From Desulfopila aestuarii DSM 18488 (GTDB taxonomy: Bacteria; Desulfobacterota; Desulfobulbia; Desulfobulbales; Desulfocapsaceae), in the NCBI RefSeq assembly GCF_900143695.1, contig NZ_FRFE01000003.1:1-64000 (forward strand): DNA of 64,000 bases. Reading direction: 5' to 3'. The stretch's first letter is position 1. Every line of letters begins with the position of its first letter. The position numbers and the translations under genes were made by a program. Positions 34,080-44,615 of this stretch are shown one piece after another. Below the pieces are notes generated by a model, which was not told the origin of the DNA, made no database searches, and saw only the letters and a program-made list of their open reading frames with translations.

Positions 34080-35342
34080 TTACATAATTTTTTTGATCCA
34101 TCCCCTTAACTTATCCAATGCGGATGGCTCACGGTTCTGGTTTTCCCGGCTCTTATTTCTGCCAAAAAGCACCAGTCCCGTAGCGGTGGTACAACGGGGG
34201 CTGTAGATCTCTTCCAGCTTGCCGCCAACACCGGTGGGATAACCAATTCGCACCGGCAAATCAAAAATCTGCTCGGCCAAATCTACAAGATTGGCAAGTA
34301 ACGCCGTACCACCAGTGATGACGACACCACCGTTGATCTTGTTCTTCTGGCCGCTTGCCACGAGTTCCCGGTCAATCATCTCAAGAATCTCGATCATTCG
34401 AGCCTCAAGAATATCCACCAAAATCTTCTGGGTCACCTTCCGCGGTTCACGATCGCCCACGGTCGGTACATCAACCACCAGGTTGGGCTTGATCACCGAG
34501 GAAATAGCCCCGCCGTAATCCTCTTTGAGTCGTTCCGCTTCCTGCAGAGGTGTTCTGAGGCCGACAGATAGATCGTTGGTGAGATTGTGTCCGCCCAGCC
34601 CGATTTCCCGGGTATGGCGAATAGTGCCATCACAAAATACGGCTAAATCAGTGGTGCCGCCGCCGATATCCACCAGCGCCACCCCAAGTTCCATCTCATC
34701 CGGACTCAGTACCGCGTTGGCCGAAGCAATGGATTCCAAGACCAGTTCAGCCACCTCCAGACCTGCTTTATTGCAGCATGTCACAAGATTATGGACAGCG
34801 CCGATATCGGCGGTAACGATATGGACATTTGTCACCAGACGCACTCCGGTCATCCCCAAGGGGTTCTGGATACCGGTATGATCGTCAACCATGTATTCCT
34901 GCGGCATCACATGAATAACCCGCTGGTTTTCGGTGATCTTGACGGTACGGGCCGCATTGATCACATCGTCAATATCGGCCTGTTTAATCTCCCGGTTGTT
35001 AATCGCCAGGATACCGGGACTGTTGAATCCCTTTATGTGATTACCGGCTATGCCGACATACACATAGCTGGAACTGAGGTCGCAACCAGCCGACTCCTCA
35101 GCCAGCTTAACCGCCTGCTTGATGGAGCTGACAGTACTCTCGATATTGACAACCACCCCTTTTCGAAGCCCGTTGGATGGTACGGTGCCGGTACCGATCA
35201 CATTGACCCGATCCTCAAAGACCTCGCCAACGATACAGCAGATTTTGGTGGTACCAATATCGAGGCCCACGACAAGTTCACCGGGTTCATGCTCACCAGT
35301 TTCCTGTTCCTCTTCAGGCTCTATCTCAATCATTTCATCCAT
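34080..35342 (-). CDS. ftsA: Cell division protein FtsA
   Basis: FtsA is the actin-like ATPase that anchors FtsZ to the membrane. The 420 residues have VGLDIGTTKICC near the start, the phosphate-2 loop GGGTTDLAVF and the adenosine motif VVITGGTALLANL. The last residues (ALDKLRGWIKKIM) form the amphipathic membrane-targeting helix. The acidic N-terminal extension EIEPEEEQETGEHEPGE precedes the fold. I use the ATG at 35342. A TTG at 35351, overlapping the ftsQ stop, is an alternative start. Confidence 0.96.
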   Translation of the reverse strand: MDEMIEIEPEEEQETGEHEPGELVVGLDIGTTKICCIVGEVFEDRVNVIGTGTVPSNGLRKGVVVNIESTVSSIKQAVKLAEESAGCDLSSSYVYVGIAGNHIKGFNSPGILAINNREIKQADIDDVINAARTVKITENQRVIHVMPQEYMVDDHTGIQNPLGMTGVRLVTNVHIVTADIGAVHNLVTCCNKAGLEVAELVLESIASANAVLSPDEMELGVALVDIGGGTTDLAVFCDGTIRHTREIGLGGHNLTNDLSVGLRTPLQEAERLKEDYGGAISSVIKPNLVVDVPTVGDREPRKVTQKILVDILEARMIEILEMIDRELVASGQKNKINGGVVITGGTALLANLVDLAEQIFDLPVRIGYPTGVGGKLEEIYSPRCTTATGLVLFGRNKSRENQNREPSALDKLRGWIKKIM

Positions 35343-35347
35343 ATCCG

Positions 35348-36454
35348 TCAACCAGACTCACTTTGTGCAACCAGCACCTTGTCGTTCAAATAATCCATCC
35401 GGATATATTCAACTCCGGAAATCAGCATTCCTTTTCGTTTTTCTTTGTACAGCGCCTCAAGTACCTTCACCAGCCGGATGTATTTCTCATAAATATCACC
35501 TTTACCAAAAAAGATTGGGAAAGTGTGATCCACGAGATAGATCACCATCTCACCTTGCTCGTTGATATGAATTTCCGAAACCGACTGGGCCGGCAAGTTT
35601 GGATTATTCCTGCCAGCATATCTGAGGAAGGAATAAATATCTGCAAAGATTGCCTGACGCTGTTCTTCTTCTGCAAAGCGATCGAGACCGGTAATAACAG
35701 GATAGTCGACATCCTGTCCAGGATTGACCTCTAAAAATGCGGTGCCGGTCTTATCAACATAAAAGAGTTGCGGTTGAGAAGTAGTACTCCTGTTGATCAT
35801 CGCCACCGGCTGATGCTCCACAACCTCAATCACGATCTCGCTCGGCCAGTTACGCTTGACCACCGCCCTGCTCACCCACGGATCCTGCTCGACATTGGTT
35901 GCAACAATATCGGTATCAAGCCCCAGCAAACTGGTCTGGTAGAGATTTATTCCTGTTAGCAGACGCAGTCGATCCTTCGAGGTGGATTCGCAGCCGATAA
36001 AATCGAGTTCCCGTACCTTGAAGATCGAGATGTCATTGAATAGCCTCCCGATCATCTTTTCACCGTCAAAGGTGAAAAACATCGATATGGCCAAGGCCGT
36101 CAAGGCCAGCGGAAATATTCGCACCGGAAATGGCCGTTTGTTCAATTGCGTATCAAAGGTATCCTTTCGGACCCTCTGATTCTGCCGTATTTTATTGCGC
36201 ACCCTGCTCAAAGAGAGCCGTTTTCTGCTCTTCTTTGCCGGCTCGGGCATGGAGGCAAAACTGTGCTGCCGCAAGTCGCTGTTGCGCGTCGTACGTTTCC
36301 GGCCTTTACCGGACAGCTCTCGCAAACACTGTCGCAGAAAAATCCCGGTTGCACGTGCTCTGTGCTGTAGTTTCAGAGCTTTCAGTTTTGTTCCGCCCAT
36401 ATCCATTTTTTGCAGTAGCTCGTCTTTATCCCGCTCCTCAAAATCACGCAGCAT
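35348..36454 (-). CDS. ftsQ: Cell division protein FtsQ with long basic N-terminal tail
   Basis: FtsQ links the cytoplasmic ring to the septal synthase and scaffolds FtsB/FtsL. The protein has 368 residues. The single membrane span is at about 112-129 (FPLALTALAISMFF), the POTRA domain follows (KVRELDFIGCES, WVSRAVVKRNWPSEIVIEVVE) and the C-terminal FtsQ domain ends at the stop. The cytoplasmic part before the span is about 111 residues and rich in K and R, far longer than the roughly 25 residues of E. coli FtsQ. Its function is unknown. The gene starts 26 nt after murC and no murB or ddl lies between. Confidence 0.93.
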   Translation of the reverse strand: MLRDFEERDKDELLQKMDMGGTKLKALKLQHRARATGIFLRQCLRELSGKGRKRTTRNSDLRQHSFASMPEPAKKSRKRLSLSRVRNKIRQNQRVRKDTFDTQLNKRPFPVRIFPLALTALAISMFFTFDGEKMIGRLFNDISIFKVRELDFIGCESTSKDRLRLLTGINLYQTSLLGLDTDIVATNVEQDPWVSRAVVKRNWPSEIVIEVVEHQPVAMINRSTTSQPQLFYVDKTGTAFLEVNPGQDVDYPVITGLDRFAEEEQRQAIFADIYSFLRYAGRNNPNLPAQSVSEIHINEQGEMVIYLVDHTFPIFFGKGDIYEKYIRLVKVLEALYKEKRKGMLISGVEYIRMDYLNDKVLVAQSESG

Positions 36455-36480
36455 ACTATAATAGAGTTTGCGCTACTATT

Positions 36481-37863
36481 CTACACCTGCTTCTCAAGAA
36501 GCGTTAAAAGCTCCTCACCGACCCGTACAATATTGCCTGCACCAAGCGTCAGCACAAGATCGTTTTCACCAACCAGCCCCATCACTTCTTCAGCCATCGC
36601 ATCAACAGAGGCAATATAATGGGTATAGCGCTGACCGTGCTGTTCGATTTCTGCCAACAACGCCTGACTGCTGACGCCTTCGATTGGTTCCTCACTGGCC
36701 GCATAGATATCAGTCAGGATGAGATAGTCCGCCTGATGAAAAGCGGTGAGAAAATCTTTAAACAGTCCTTTGGTCCGGCTATAGCGATGCGGCTGGAACA
36801 GTACCACCAGCCTCTTTTCGGGCCAGGCGGTCTTGATTGCGGAAAGAGTCGCGCGGATTTCAGTGGGGTGGTGGCCATAATCGTCCACAACTGTTATGCC
36901 CCGCACCTCACCTTTTTTCTGCATACGACGCTGGACACCTTGGTAACTCTGCAGTCCCTTGGCAATGACAGGAAAGGGAATCTCCAACTCCAACCCCACA
37001 CAGATGACGGCCAGGGCGTTATAGACATTATGCATACCCGGCGGCGCCAGATCAATATCGCCCAGGTATTCATCCTGGCGGTGCACGGTGAAAAGAACCC
37101 TGCCATTTTCGAAACGGATATTCTCCGCATGCATATCCGCCTGAGGTGTCAACCCATATGTGATTTTGCGTCTACTGATCAAAGGCAGAATGTCAGCAAC
37201 GTTGGGATCGTCGAGACAGACAATAGCGGCACCGTAAAATGGGATCTTATCGATAAACGCCAGAAAGGTCTCTTTGATGTGCTCGATATCTCGATAGTAG
37301 TCGAGATGCTCCAAATCGATATTGGTTACAACCTCGAGCACCGGCGAGAGTTTTAAGAAAGAGCCGTCACTCTCATCCGCTTCGGCGACCAGAAATTCAC
37401 CCTGCCCCAGTTTCGCATTGCCTCCAAGACTATCAACCTTGCCGCCAACCACGATTGTTGGATCAAAGTTTGCCTCTGCCATCATCCAGCTGACCATAGA
37501 GGTCGTGGAGGTTTTACCATGGCTCCCGGCAATGGCGATGCCGTATTTCTTGAGCCGCATCAGTTCTGCCAGCATCTCTGCCCGCTGAATAACCGGGATA
37601 TGCTGACGCCTGGCCTCTACCACTTCAGGATTTTTGTCCGAAATAGCTGAAGAGGTAACCACGACGTCGGCACCCTCAATATTTTCCGCCTTATGGCCTA
37701 TACTGATGGTACCGCCGAGTTTCGCCAATCGGTCGGTAATGGCAGAGCCGTGCAGGTCAGAACCGGAAACCGTGTACCCGAGGTTGAGGAGCAGCTCAGC
37801 AATACCGCTCATGCCGATTCCACCAACTCCTACAAAATGAATATGTTTATTTTTTCTGTACAT
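36481..37863 (-). CDS. murC: UDP-N-acetylmuramate--L-alanine ligase
   Basis: MurC adds L-alanine to UDP-MurNAc using ATP in the cytoplasm. The 460 residues contain the N-terminal substrate motif [13 protein letters not shown], the ATP P-loop [10 protein letters not shown], the DESDGSFL block, the LEHLDYY block and the C-terminal [12 protein letters not shown]. Length is normal. The gene begins 3 nt after murG ends, as part of the dcw operon. Confidence 0.97.
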   Translation of the reverse strand: MYRKNKHIHFVGVGGIGMSGIAELLLNLGYTVSGSDLHGSAITDRLAKLGGTISIGHKAENIEGADVVVTSSAISDKNPEVVEARRQHIPVIQRAEMLAELMRLKKYGIAIAGSHGKTSTTSMVSWMMAEANFDPTIVVGGKVDSLGGNAKLGQGEFLVAEADESDGSFLKLSPVLEVVTNIDLEHLDYYRDIEHIKETFLAFIDKIPFYGAAIVCLDDPNVADILPLISRRKITYGLTPQADMHAENIRFENGRVLFTVHRQDEYLGDIDLAPPGMHNVYNALAVICVGLELEIPFPVIAKGLQSYQGVQRRMQKKGEVRGITVVDDYGHHPTEIRATLSAIKTAWPEKRLVVLFQPHRYSRTKGLFKDFLTAFHQADYLILTDIYAASEEPIEGVSSQALLAEIEQHGQRYTHYIASVDAMAEEVMGLVGENDLVLTLGAGNIVRVGEELLTLLEKQV

Positions 37864-37865
37864 CC

Positions 37866-39008
37866 TTAATTTCCCCGCATGGTATCAATGGCAGGTTCCA
37901 TTGTTCCACCTGCAGCCTGAAGGCAGACATCGACGATTTTTTCCGCTGCATCGGGAATGGCAAGCCCGCGCATTCCCTCGGCCATAACCGCACGACGGTC
38001 ACCGCTCTTCATTAAATCTTCAATGGTACGAAAGAGCAATTCACTGTGCAAATCCTTTTCTATGAACTGTACAGCCCCTCCGCCATCGACATAGTAGGCG
38101 CCATTTTTTGTCTGATGATCATCTGCAGCAAAGGGATAGGGCACCAGGATTGCCGGCTTGCCCAGTACTGCCAGTTCGGTCAAGGTGGTAGCCCCGGCTC
38201 GCGACACCAAGAGATCAGCCTTACTGTACACCTCGGCCATATCGCGAAAAAATGGTGCTACTGTCGCATTGACTCCAGCTTCACGATAACGGTTTTCAAC
38301 CCATTCTGCATCTTTTTGGCCCGTCTGGTGTATGACCGCAAACTCCGGCAAATTTTCCTTGCCATAATCGCAGAGTGCTTCGGTCACTAACCGGTTCACG
38401 GCGTGTGCCCCCTGGCTGCCGCCCAGAATCATAATGGTGAATACCCCTGATTTGTCTTTCTCCTCACGGGCAAGCGCCAGGATATTCTGCCGGACAGGAT
38501 TACCAGTCAAGATCGTTTTCTCCAGTGGGAAAAAACGTTCACTCCCCGGCAGGGAAACACAGATACGATTCACCAGTGTGCCCAGTTTTCTATTCGCCAG
38601 ACCCGGTACCGAATTCTGCTCATGGATAATGGTCGGCACCCCCATCAGTTTCGCCGCGACCATTACCGGACCGGTGACATAGCCACCAACTCCGAGCGCC
38701 ACATCCGGGCGAAAGCGTCGAATATGAACTGCCGCCTGAAATATCGACACGGGCAACGCCGCAATGGCCTTGAGTAGTTCCAGCGGACTTTTGCCTTTTA
38801 AGCCATAGCTGTGTATTGAACAGCTGGCAAAACCGTACCCGTCCAGGGTGGTAGTATCAATTTTTCTACGGGTACCGATAAAAAGCACCTCACTCTCCGG
38901 CTGGCGTAAACGAAGGGCCTGAGCAGCTGCCACAGCTGGAAAAAGGTGTCCGCCGGTGCCGCCGCCGGTTATGAGGAGCCGTATCGGTCTTCCGGTAGCG
39001 TTTTTCAC
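37866..39008 (-). CDS. murG: UDP-N-acetylglucosamine--lipid I transferase
   Basis: MurG adds GlcNAc to lipid I to make lipid II at the inner face of the membrane. The 380 residues have the donor-site glycine loop [10 protein letters not shown], the [13 protein letters not shown] block and the [10 protein letters not shown] motif. The start is GTG and overlaps the murD stop by 4 nt (GTGA). In most bacteria ftsW lies between murD and murG, and here it does not. Confidence 0.96.
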   Translation of the reverse strand: MKNATGRPIRLLITGGGTGGHLFPAVAAAQALRLRQPESEVLFIGTRRKIDTTTLDGYGFASCSIHSYGLKGKSPLELLKAIAALPVSIFQAAVHIRRFRPDVALGVGGYVTGPVMVAAKLMGVPTIIHEQNSVPGLANRKLGTLVNRICVSLPGSERFFPLEKTILTGNPVRQNILALAREEKDKSGVFTIMILGGSQGAHAVNRLVTEALCDYGKENLPEFAVIHQTGQKDAEWVENRYREAGVNATVAPFFRDMAEVYSKADLLVSRAGATTLTELAVLGKPAILVPYPFAADDHQTKNGAYYVDGGGAVQFIEKDLHSELLFRTIEDLMKSGDRRAVMAEGMRGLAIPDAAEKIVDVCLQAAGGTMEPAIDTMRGN

Positions 39009-40396
39009 CGCCCACCTCCGTCGCCAGCCGAATCCTCTGCGATCAGTTTATGCACTGCCGCGGCAAACATTTCACCACGATGAGCATAACTCGTAAACAT
39101 GTCGAAACTGGAACAGGCCGGTGAAAGCAGCACTGCATCACCTGGCTCGGCCAGACTGTATCCCAACCGCACGGCTTCATCCAGCGTTTCGGCTGACCGC
39201 AGCTCGGTGCAACCTTGCAATGCCTCGCTGATCTTTGCGGCCGCCTCACCAATCACAATGACGGTTCTTGCTTTTTCCTGCACCTGCTCCCGGAGCAGGC
39301 GGTAATCTTCGCCTTTGTCCCGCCCGCCGGCTATGAGCAATGCTTTACCATCAAGCTGCTGCAAAGCGGCAATCACCGCACCGGTATTGGTCCCTTTTGA
39401 ATCATTGATAAAACGAACACCATGCAACTCGCCTACCAGCGCAATACGATGTGGACCCGGCTGGAACTTCTTCAACGCCGCCATAATCACATCAGGCGCA
39501 ATTCCCAGAGCCTGACAGGCCAGGATCGCCGCAGCCGCATTGCTTGCGCCGATACGGCCAATAAACGCAGTTCCAGTAAGGTCATAAACGACTTCATGAC
39601 CAGCCACCATACTCCTCACCACCTGGCCTTCAATGCGGGCAGTGGAGCCTGGAACGTTGCCGAAAGTAACACATTGAGAGGGCAACTGCCCGACCCTGGC
39701 CATACACTCCGGATCATCGCTGCACATGACCGCAGTATGGGCCGATTTCTGGTGGCAGAACAGTCGCATTTTGGCTGCTGCATATTCACTCAAGGAGCCA
39801 TGCCGGTCAATATGATCGGGGGTAATGTTCAACAGCACACCGACATCTGGAGCGAAGTCTCCAGCAGCCATCAGCTGGAAGCTCGATACCTCAAGCACCA
39901 TGACATCGGCTTTGTCTTTTTTTCGCAGAAACTCAAAAACAGGGGTTCCTATATTGCCGCCGACGAAGACCGATCTCCCGTCCTCTTTTACAATCTCACC
40001 GATAAGAGAGGTCACCGTGGTCTTGCCATTTGTGCCTGTCACAGCCACCACCGGCATGTTCAGATGGGGAGCGGCCACGGCCAGCTCACCGACGACAGGT
40101 ATTCCCGCGGCCTTCAGCCGGATGATTGCTTCATGGCTTTCCGGAATGCCGGGACTGACGATCACGCAATCGGCCTTGTTCAGAAACTCGAAAGTATGGC
40201 CGCCTGCCTCCCATTCCACTCCGGTTTTTTGAAGAAAAGCTGCCATCTCCTCTTGAAAGCGCGCGCGCGGGCGACTGTCCGATACGATCACCTGCGCTCC
40301 GCATTCAAGACAATAATGCACAGCCGCCTGGCCGGTTATCCCCAGTCCGACTACGGCTACTGTCATGCCCTTATATATCTTGGATTCTTTTTGCAT
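39005..40396 (-). CDS. murD: UDP-N-acetylmuramoylalanine--D-glutamate ligase
   Basis: MurD adds D-glutamate to the stem. The 463 residues have the N-terminal GLGITGQAAV Rossmann fold, P-loop GTNGKTTVTS, the ITPDHIDRHG block and the FINDSKGTNTGA region. The start overlaps the mraY stop by 1 nt, and the end overlaps murG by 4 nt, so there is no room for ftsW. Confidence 0.97.
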   Translation of the reverse strand: MQKESKIYKGMTVAVVGLGITGQAAVHYCLECGAQVIVSDSRPRARFQEEMAAFLQKTGVEWEAGGHTFEFLNKADCVIVSPGIPESHEAIIRLKAAGIPVVGELAVAAPHLNMPVVAVTGTNGKTTVTSLIGEIVKEDGRSVFVGGNIGTPVFEFLRKKDKADVMVLEVSSFQLMAAGDFAPDVGVLLNITPDHIDRHGSLSEYAAAKMRLFCHQKSAHTAVMCSDDPECMARVGQLPSQCVTFGNVPGSTARIEGQVVRSMVAGHEVVYDLTGTAFIGRIGASNAAAAILACQALGIAPDVIMAALKKFQPGPHRIALVGELHGVRFINDSKGTNTGAVIAALQQLDGKALLIAGGRDKGEDYRLLREQVQEKARTVIVIGEAAAKISEALQGCTELRSAETLDEAVRLGYSLAEPGDAVLLSPACSSFDMFTSYAHRGEMFAAAVHKLIAEDSAGDGGGR

Positions 40397-41475
40397 CAGC
40401 GCAGTTTCAGGGTGGCTATGGCAAAGAGGCCAAGAATAATCGAGACGATCCAGAACCGGACCACGACCTTCGGCTCGTGCCAGCCCTTTTTCTCAAAATG
40501 GTGATGAAACGGAGCCATCAAGAAGATTCGTTTGCCGTTGGTCATCTTGAAATAGCCGACCTGCATGATCACCGACAAGGCTTCCATCACAAAAATGCCG
40601 CCCACAATGGCCAGCAGAAATTCCTGCTTAATAATGATAGCAATAGAACCAAGGGCGCCGCCAAGTGCCAGCGAGCCAGTATCACCCATGAAAATCTGGG
40701 CGGGATATGCGTTAAACCAGAGAAAGCCGAGACAGCCTCCAAAGATCGCGCCACAGAAAATGGCCAGCTCACTGCTTCCTTTCACATAGGGAATTTGCAG
40801 GTAATCGGCCAGCACCACATGGCCGGCAAGATAGCTGAACACCAGATAAACAGCCGCCGAGACCACCGTTGGCCCGGCTGCCAGACCGTCGAGACCATCT
40901 GTGAGATTCACAGCATTGGACGAGCCGACAATGACTATGATTGCAAAAATCACATAAAACCAGCCGAGATCGGGCTGGATATTCTTGAAAAAAGGCAGGC
41001 TTAACTGGCCGTCATATCCTGGATGGGACAATAAAAAGAGCCCGACCGACATGGCGCCCAGGACCTGTAAAGCGAGTTTCGCCCGGGCGGAAATTCCGGC
41101 ACTGCTGTTGCGGCTCACTTTACGGTAATCGTCAAAGGCACCGATCATCCCATAGAAAAGCGTTACAAAGAGCAACAGCCAGACAAGCGGATTATCCAGT
41201 CGGGCCCACAAAAGGGTCGAGGCCGAGATAGAGCAGAGAATCAACAAGCCGCCCATGGTGGGGACACCCTGTTTTTTCAAGTGGGTTTCTGGCCCGTCAT
41301 CGCGAACTACCTGACCGATTTGCCTTCGCTTTATAGCCCGGATAAACATCGGTCCAAAAATCAGCATGACGAGAAAAGCGGTGACGGCCGCCCCGATGGA
41401 ACGCACCGTAATATAACGAAAAACGTTAAAACCAATAAAGGTTGTATGCAGCGGATAAAGTAAATGATACAGCAT
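40396..41475 (-). CDS. mraY: Phospho-N-acetylmuramoyl-pentapeptide transferase
   Basis: MraY transfers phospho-MurNAc-pentapeptide to undecaprenyl phosphate, forming lipid I. The 359 residues have about ten membrane spans. The catalytic aspartates lie in the DDYRK and [10 protein letters not shown] blocks, and the [13 protein letters not shown] signature is at the C-terminal part. The gene follows murE-murF by 77 nt on the same strand and overlaps murD by 1 nt. Confidence 0.97.
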   Translation of the reverse strand: MLYHLLYPLHTTFIGFNVFRYITVRSIGAAVTAFLVMLIFGPMFIRAIKRRQIGQVVRDDGPETHLKKQGVPTMGGLLILCSISASTLLWARLDNPLVWLLLFVTLFYGMIGAFDDYRKVSRNSSAGISARAKLALQVLGAMSVGLFLLSHPGYDGQLSLPFFKNIQPDLGWFYVIFAIIVIVGSSNAVNLTDGLDGLAAGPTVVSAAVYLVFSYLAGHVVLADYLQIPYVKGSSELAIFCGAIFGGCLGFLWFNAYPAQIFMGDTGSLALGGALGSIAIIIKQEFLLAIVGGIFVMEALSVIMQVGYFKMTNGKRIFLMAPFHHHFEKKGWHEPKVVVRFWIVSIILGLFAIATLKLR

Positions 41476-41552
41476 CTGTCAATCTCGGATAATGTGTTGC
41501 GGGTTGAAAGGAAGACTTTGAGGTGGCTTTCTACCTCGCCTTACATCTTTCC

Positions 41553-44500
41553 TCAAGTGTTTCCTGTCAGCCGCTCCACAATTGTTTCCATTCTTAAGCC
41601 GCGTGATGCCTTCACAAGAAGCCAGTCACCGGCAGTAAGTTCTCCGCTTTCCTGCAGCGATTCTATCCAGGCAGCAGCTGCTGCCTTTTCCTCAAACAGC
41701 CTCACTCTGTCAGGCAACATTCCGTATTCAAGCGCCCCACTGGCAATTTTGTCCTTGAAACTTCCGACTACACCGAGAAAATCGACTCCCAGTTCGGCCG
41801 CCTGCCGGCCAAGCTGGTGATGAGCAGCAACCGAACTGTCTCCGAGTTCCAGCATATCACCAAGAAGGGCCGCGGTTCGTTTACCACCCATCTGAGCAAG
41901 CGTTTTCAATCCCGCTTCCATGGAGGCAGGGTTGGCGTTATATGTATCGTTTAACACCCCAAGGCCGGTCGCAGTTTGTAATTGAACCATACGCCTGTCA
42001 CCCGGCCTGAAATCGGCAAGACCGGCCGCAATCTCGGCAAGAGTTGCTCCGGCCGCCGCGCCAATGGCTGCAGCAGTCACGGCGTTGGTCACATTATGCA
42101 GGCCAACGGTATAGAGATGGATCTGAACCGTCTCGTTGCCTCTGTGCAGGAGAAATGTTATCACTCCTCCCGGCTCAGCCTCGATCTCGGACGCATACAT
42201 ATCAGCACCACTATCGACGGTTGCAAAGGTAATTTTTTTTCGCTGAATACCATCAGCTAGCACCCGTATTCTCTCATCATCAAGATTCACAACCAGCAGT
42301 GCGCTGTCCTTCGCTGCTGCAAATAATTCGCCCTTGGCCTTGGCCACACCGTCTAGATCGTGGAGTCCTGCCAAATGCACCCCATGGACGTTGGTAATGC
42401 AGCAGATGTCTGGCTCTGCACTCAAGGCCATGGCGTGGATCTCACCCGGTGCATTCATACCCATTTCGAGTACAGCTGCACGCTGACGTGGTGTGATAGG
42501 CAGTAATGACAACGGCATTCCGATAAGGTTGTTGAGATTACCTTTGGTATAGAGCACTGCACCCTCAGGGTAATCAGGGCCTGCCGGCCATCTGCGCTTA
42601 AGGATAGCTGCGGTCATTTCCTTCACCGTGGTCTTTCCGCAGCTGCCAGTAATACCTATAACAACCTGATCCTGCATCGTCGCTACAAGCCGTCGGCGAA
42701 AACGAGCCAGATCCCCCAGCGCCCGCAGAGTATCATCCACTTCGACTCTGGCAATATTTTCCGGCGGAACAAAGGTTGAGGATTTCTCAACTACCAGACA
42801 ACCGGCACCCTTCTCGGCAACTGTAGAGAGAAATGCATGACCGTCAAACTTCTCTCCTTTTAACGGTACAAAAATATCTCCGGCGTGTATTGTCCTGCTG
42901 TCAGTTGAAACTTCGCCAAGAACGCGTTGAGCCTGGGAAGGAGCAACCAATCTCCCTCCTGTAGCGCGAGCCACCGCCTCCAGGTTCCATGCTAAAAGTG
43001 CGCACTGAGCTTCAAGGCAATCATCAAAAAAACGTTTGCCGGCAAGGGAAAGCTGATATTTCTCATGACCCTTACCGGCAATCAGAACAATATCACCGCT
43101 ACCCGCGCTGCGTACACCTCTGGCAATCGCTTCACTTCTGCCAGCAATAGCGACAAAACCTCGCTCGCCAATTTCCCGCCCGGCAAGCCAGTTCACATCC
43201 TTTTCCAGGAGGCCTGCCTTGATAATACCCGGCACGATCTGACTGCGAATCCTGTCTGGATCCTCGGTGCGCGGATTGTCGTCGGTAACAACCACCACAT
43301 CAGCAAAGGTGGCGGCAAAACTCCCCATTACCGGTCGTTTACCCGCATCACGATCACCGCCACAACCAAAAATGCAATAGAGTTCTCGATGCGGCAGCGC
43401 AGCGAGAGTTGCCAGCACCTGCTTTAAGGCATCGGGTGTGTGGGCGTAATCGACAAAAACTACGGGCCCAGCCTGGCCGGTTCCATCGTCGGCCTGCACC
43501 CGCTGCAACCGTCCCGGAGCACCGGCCGAGTGAGAAAGCGGTTCAATCGTTTTTGCCGGATCGAGACCAAGGGCAGAAAGTATACCAAAGGCCGTCAACA
43601 GGTTGTCCATATTGAAATGGCCAACAAGCGGTGTTGTGAGGCTATAATCACTGCCCCCCGCTCTGAACCTGAGCCGAGTATCATTTAACGTCGAGACATA
43701 TTCGATAAGGCGAATATCTGCCTGTTCGTCTTTTCCGCATAAGGTGAGTTGGATTGAGCTTTCCCGGCAGGAGTCTGCCATTTTCTTTGACCAGTCGGTG
43801 TCACCTTCCGGTTGCTGGGGTGTTGAGATGACCGCCTTACCGGTATCCTTCAGATGATCGGCAAACAATATCCGTTTCGCCTGAAAATACTCATCCATCG
43901 TCTGATGGTAATCAAGATGATCCCGGGAAAGGTTGGTGAATGCCGCAACATCGTAGCGCACATTGCCAATTCGCTGCTGAGCGAGGGCGTGGGATGAAAC
44001 TTCCATTATCACTAACTCAACCCCCGCCTGCACCATCTCAAACAACAACTTCTGCAGCTGCATGGCCTCGGGCGTAGTAAAGGGCGATGGCAAAACAACC
44101 TTGCCACCATCGCTTCCATACCTGTAATTTACGGTTCCAATAACCCCGACCCGATAGCCGATATGGGTCAGAGCGTCTTCCAACAGATAGGTAATAGTGG
44201 TTTTGCCGTTGGTTCCTGTAATACCGACAAGTTGCAAACGTTCAGCAGGCCGGCCAAAATAGTTTTCCGCAACTCGGGCATACGCCTCTCGACAATCGTC
44301 AACCTCGACCACGCAGCCAGGCCATTCCGCTATCAGCTTCCACTCTGCGCCCTTCTGCACAATAATCGCCGCACATCCACGAAGCCCTGCATCCCAGACG
44401 TGACAATGTCCATCTGTCACGGTGCCAGGCAACGCGACAAATACCATGCCCTCAGCAGCCGCACGTGAATCACAAGTCACGCCAGCGATAATCGTCTCAT

Positions 44501-44615
44501 CCCCAGCCTCACCCTGCTGGGCTATCCTATAGCTGAGACCGGCTAAAAGCTCAGTAATACTGGCGCCGACGCCCGGCGGTTGAATCTCTTCTCTAGGTGA
44601 GTGATGGTGGCTCAT
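41553..44615 (-). CDS. MurE-MurF fusion ligase
   Basis: A single frame of 1020 residues joins two consecutive muropeptide ligases. Residues 1 to about 540 are MurE, adding the third amino acid: P-loop GITGTNGKTT (131-140), the SRDHLDYH block, and the DNPRTEDP motif (446-453), whose DNPR is typical of meso-diaminopimelate specificity, then GKGHEKY. Residues from about 545 are MurF, adding D-Ala-D-Ala: STDSRTIHAGDIFVPL and a second P-loop GITGSCGKTTV (654-664), then NDTYNANPASM. Both catalytic halves look intact, and no stop or frameshift separates them. The start overlaps the ftsI-like stop by 4 nt. Confidence 0.93.
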   Translation of the reverse strand: MSHHHSPREEIQPPGVGASITELLAGLSYRIAQQGEAGDETIIAGVTCDSRAAAEGMVFVALPGTVTDGHCHVWDAGLRGCAAIIVQKGAEWKLIAEWPGCVVEVDDCREAYARVAENYFGRPAERLQLVGITGTNGKTTITYLLEDALTHIGYRVGVIGTVNYRYGSDGGKVVLPSPFTTPEAMQLQKLLFEMVQAGVELVIMEVSSHALAQQRIGNVRYDVAAFTNLSRDHLDYHQTMDEYFQAKRILFADHLKDTGKAVISTPQQPEGDTDWSKKMADSCRESSIQLTLCGKDEQADIRLIEYVSTLNDTRLRFRAGGSDYSLTTPLVGHFNMDNLLTAFGILSALGLDPAKTIEPLSHSAGAPGRLQRVQADDGTGQAGPVVFVDYAHTPDALKQVLATLAALPHRELYCIFGCGGDRDAGKRPVMGSFAATFADVVVVTDDNPRTEDPDRIRSQIVPGIIKAGLLEKDVNWLAGREIGERGFVAIAGRSEAIARGVRSAGSGDIVLIAGKGHEKYQLSLAGKRFFDDCLEAQCALLAWNLEAVARATGGRLVAPSQAQRVLGEVSTDSRTIHAGDIFVPLKGEKFDGHAFLSTVAEKGAGCLVVEKSSTFVPPENIARVEVDDTLRALGDLARFRRRLVATMQDQVVIGITGSCGKTTVKEMTAAILKRRWPAGPDYPEGAVLYTKGNLNNLIGMPLSLLPITPRQRAAVLEMGMNAPGEIHAMALSAEPDICCITNVHGVHLAGLHDLDGVAKAKGELFAAAKDSALLVVNLDDERIRVLADGIQRKKITFATVDSGADMYASEIEAEPGGVITFLLHRGNETVQIHLYTVGLHNVTNAVTAAAIGAAAGATLAEIAAGLADFRPGDRRMVQLQTATGLGVLNDTYNANPASMEAGLKTLAQMGGKRTAALLGDMLELGDSSVAAHHQLGRQAAELGVDFLGVVGSFKDKIASGALEYGMLPDRVRLFEEKAAAAAWIESLQESGELTAGDWLLVKASRGLRMETIVERLTGNT

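Noticed and set aside
39422-40504. 360-codon plus-strand frame opposite murD and the mraY end
   Set aside because: Antisense to two essential, motif-complete genes. The translation has no family pattern.
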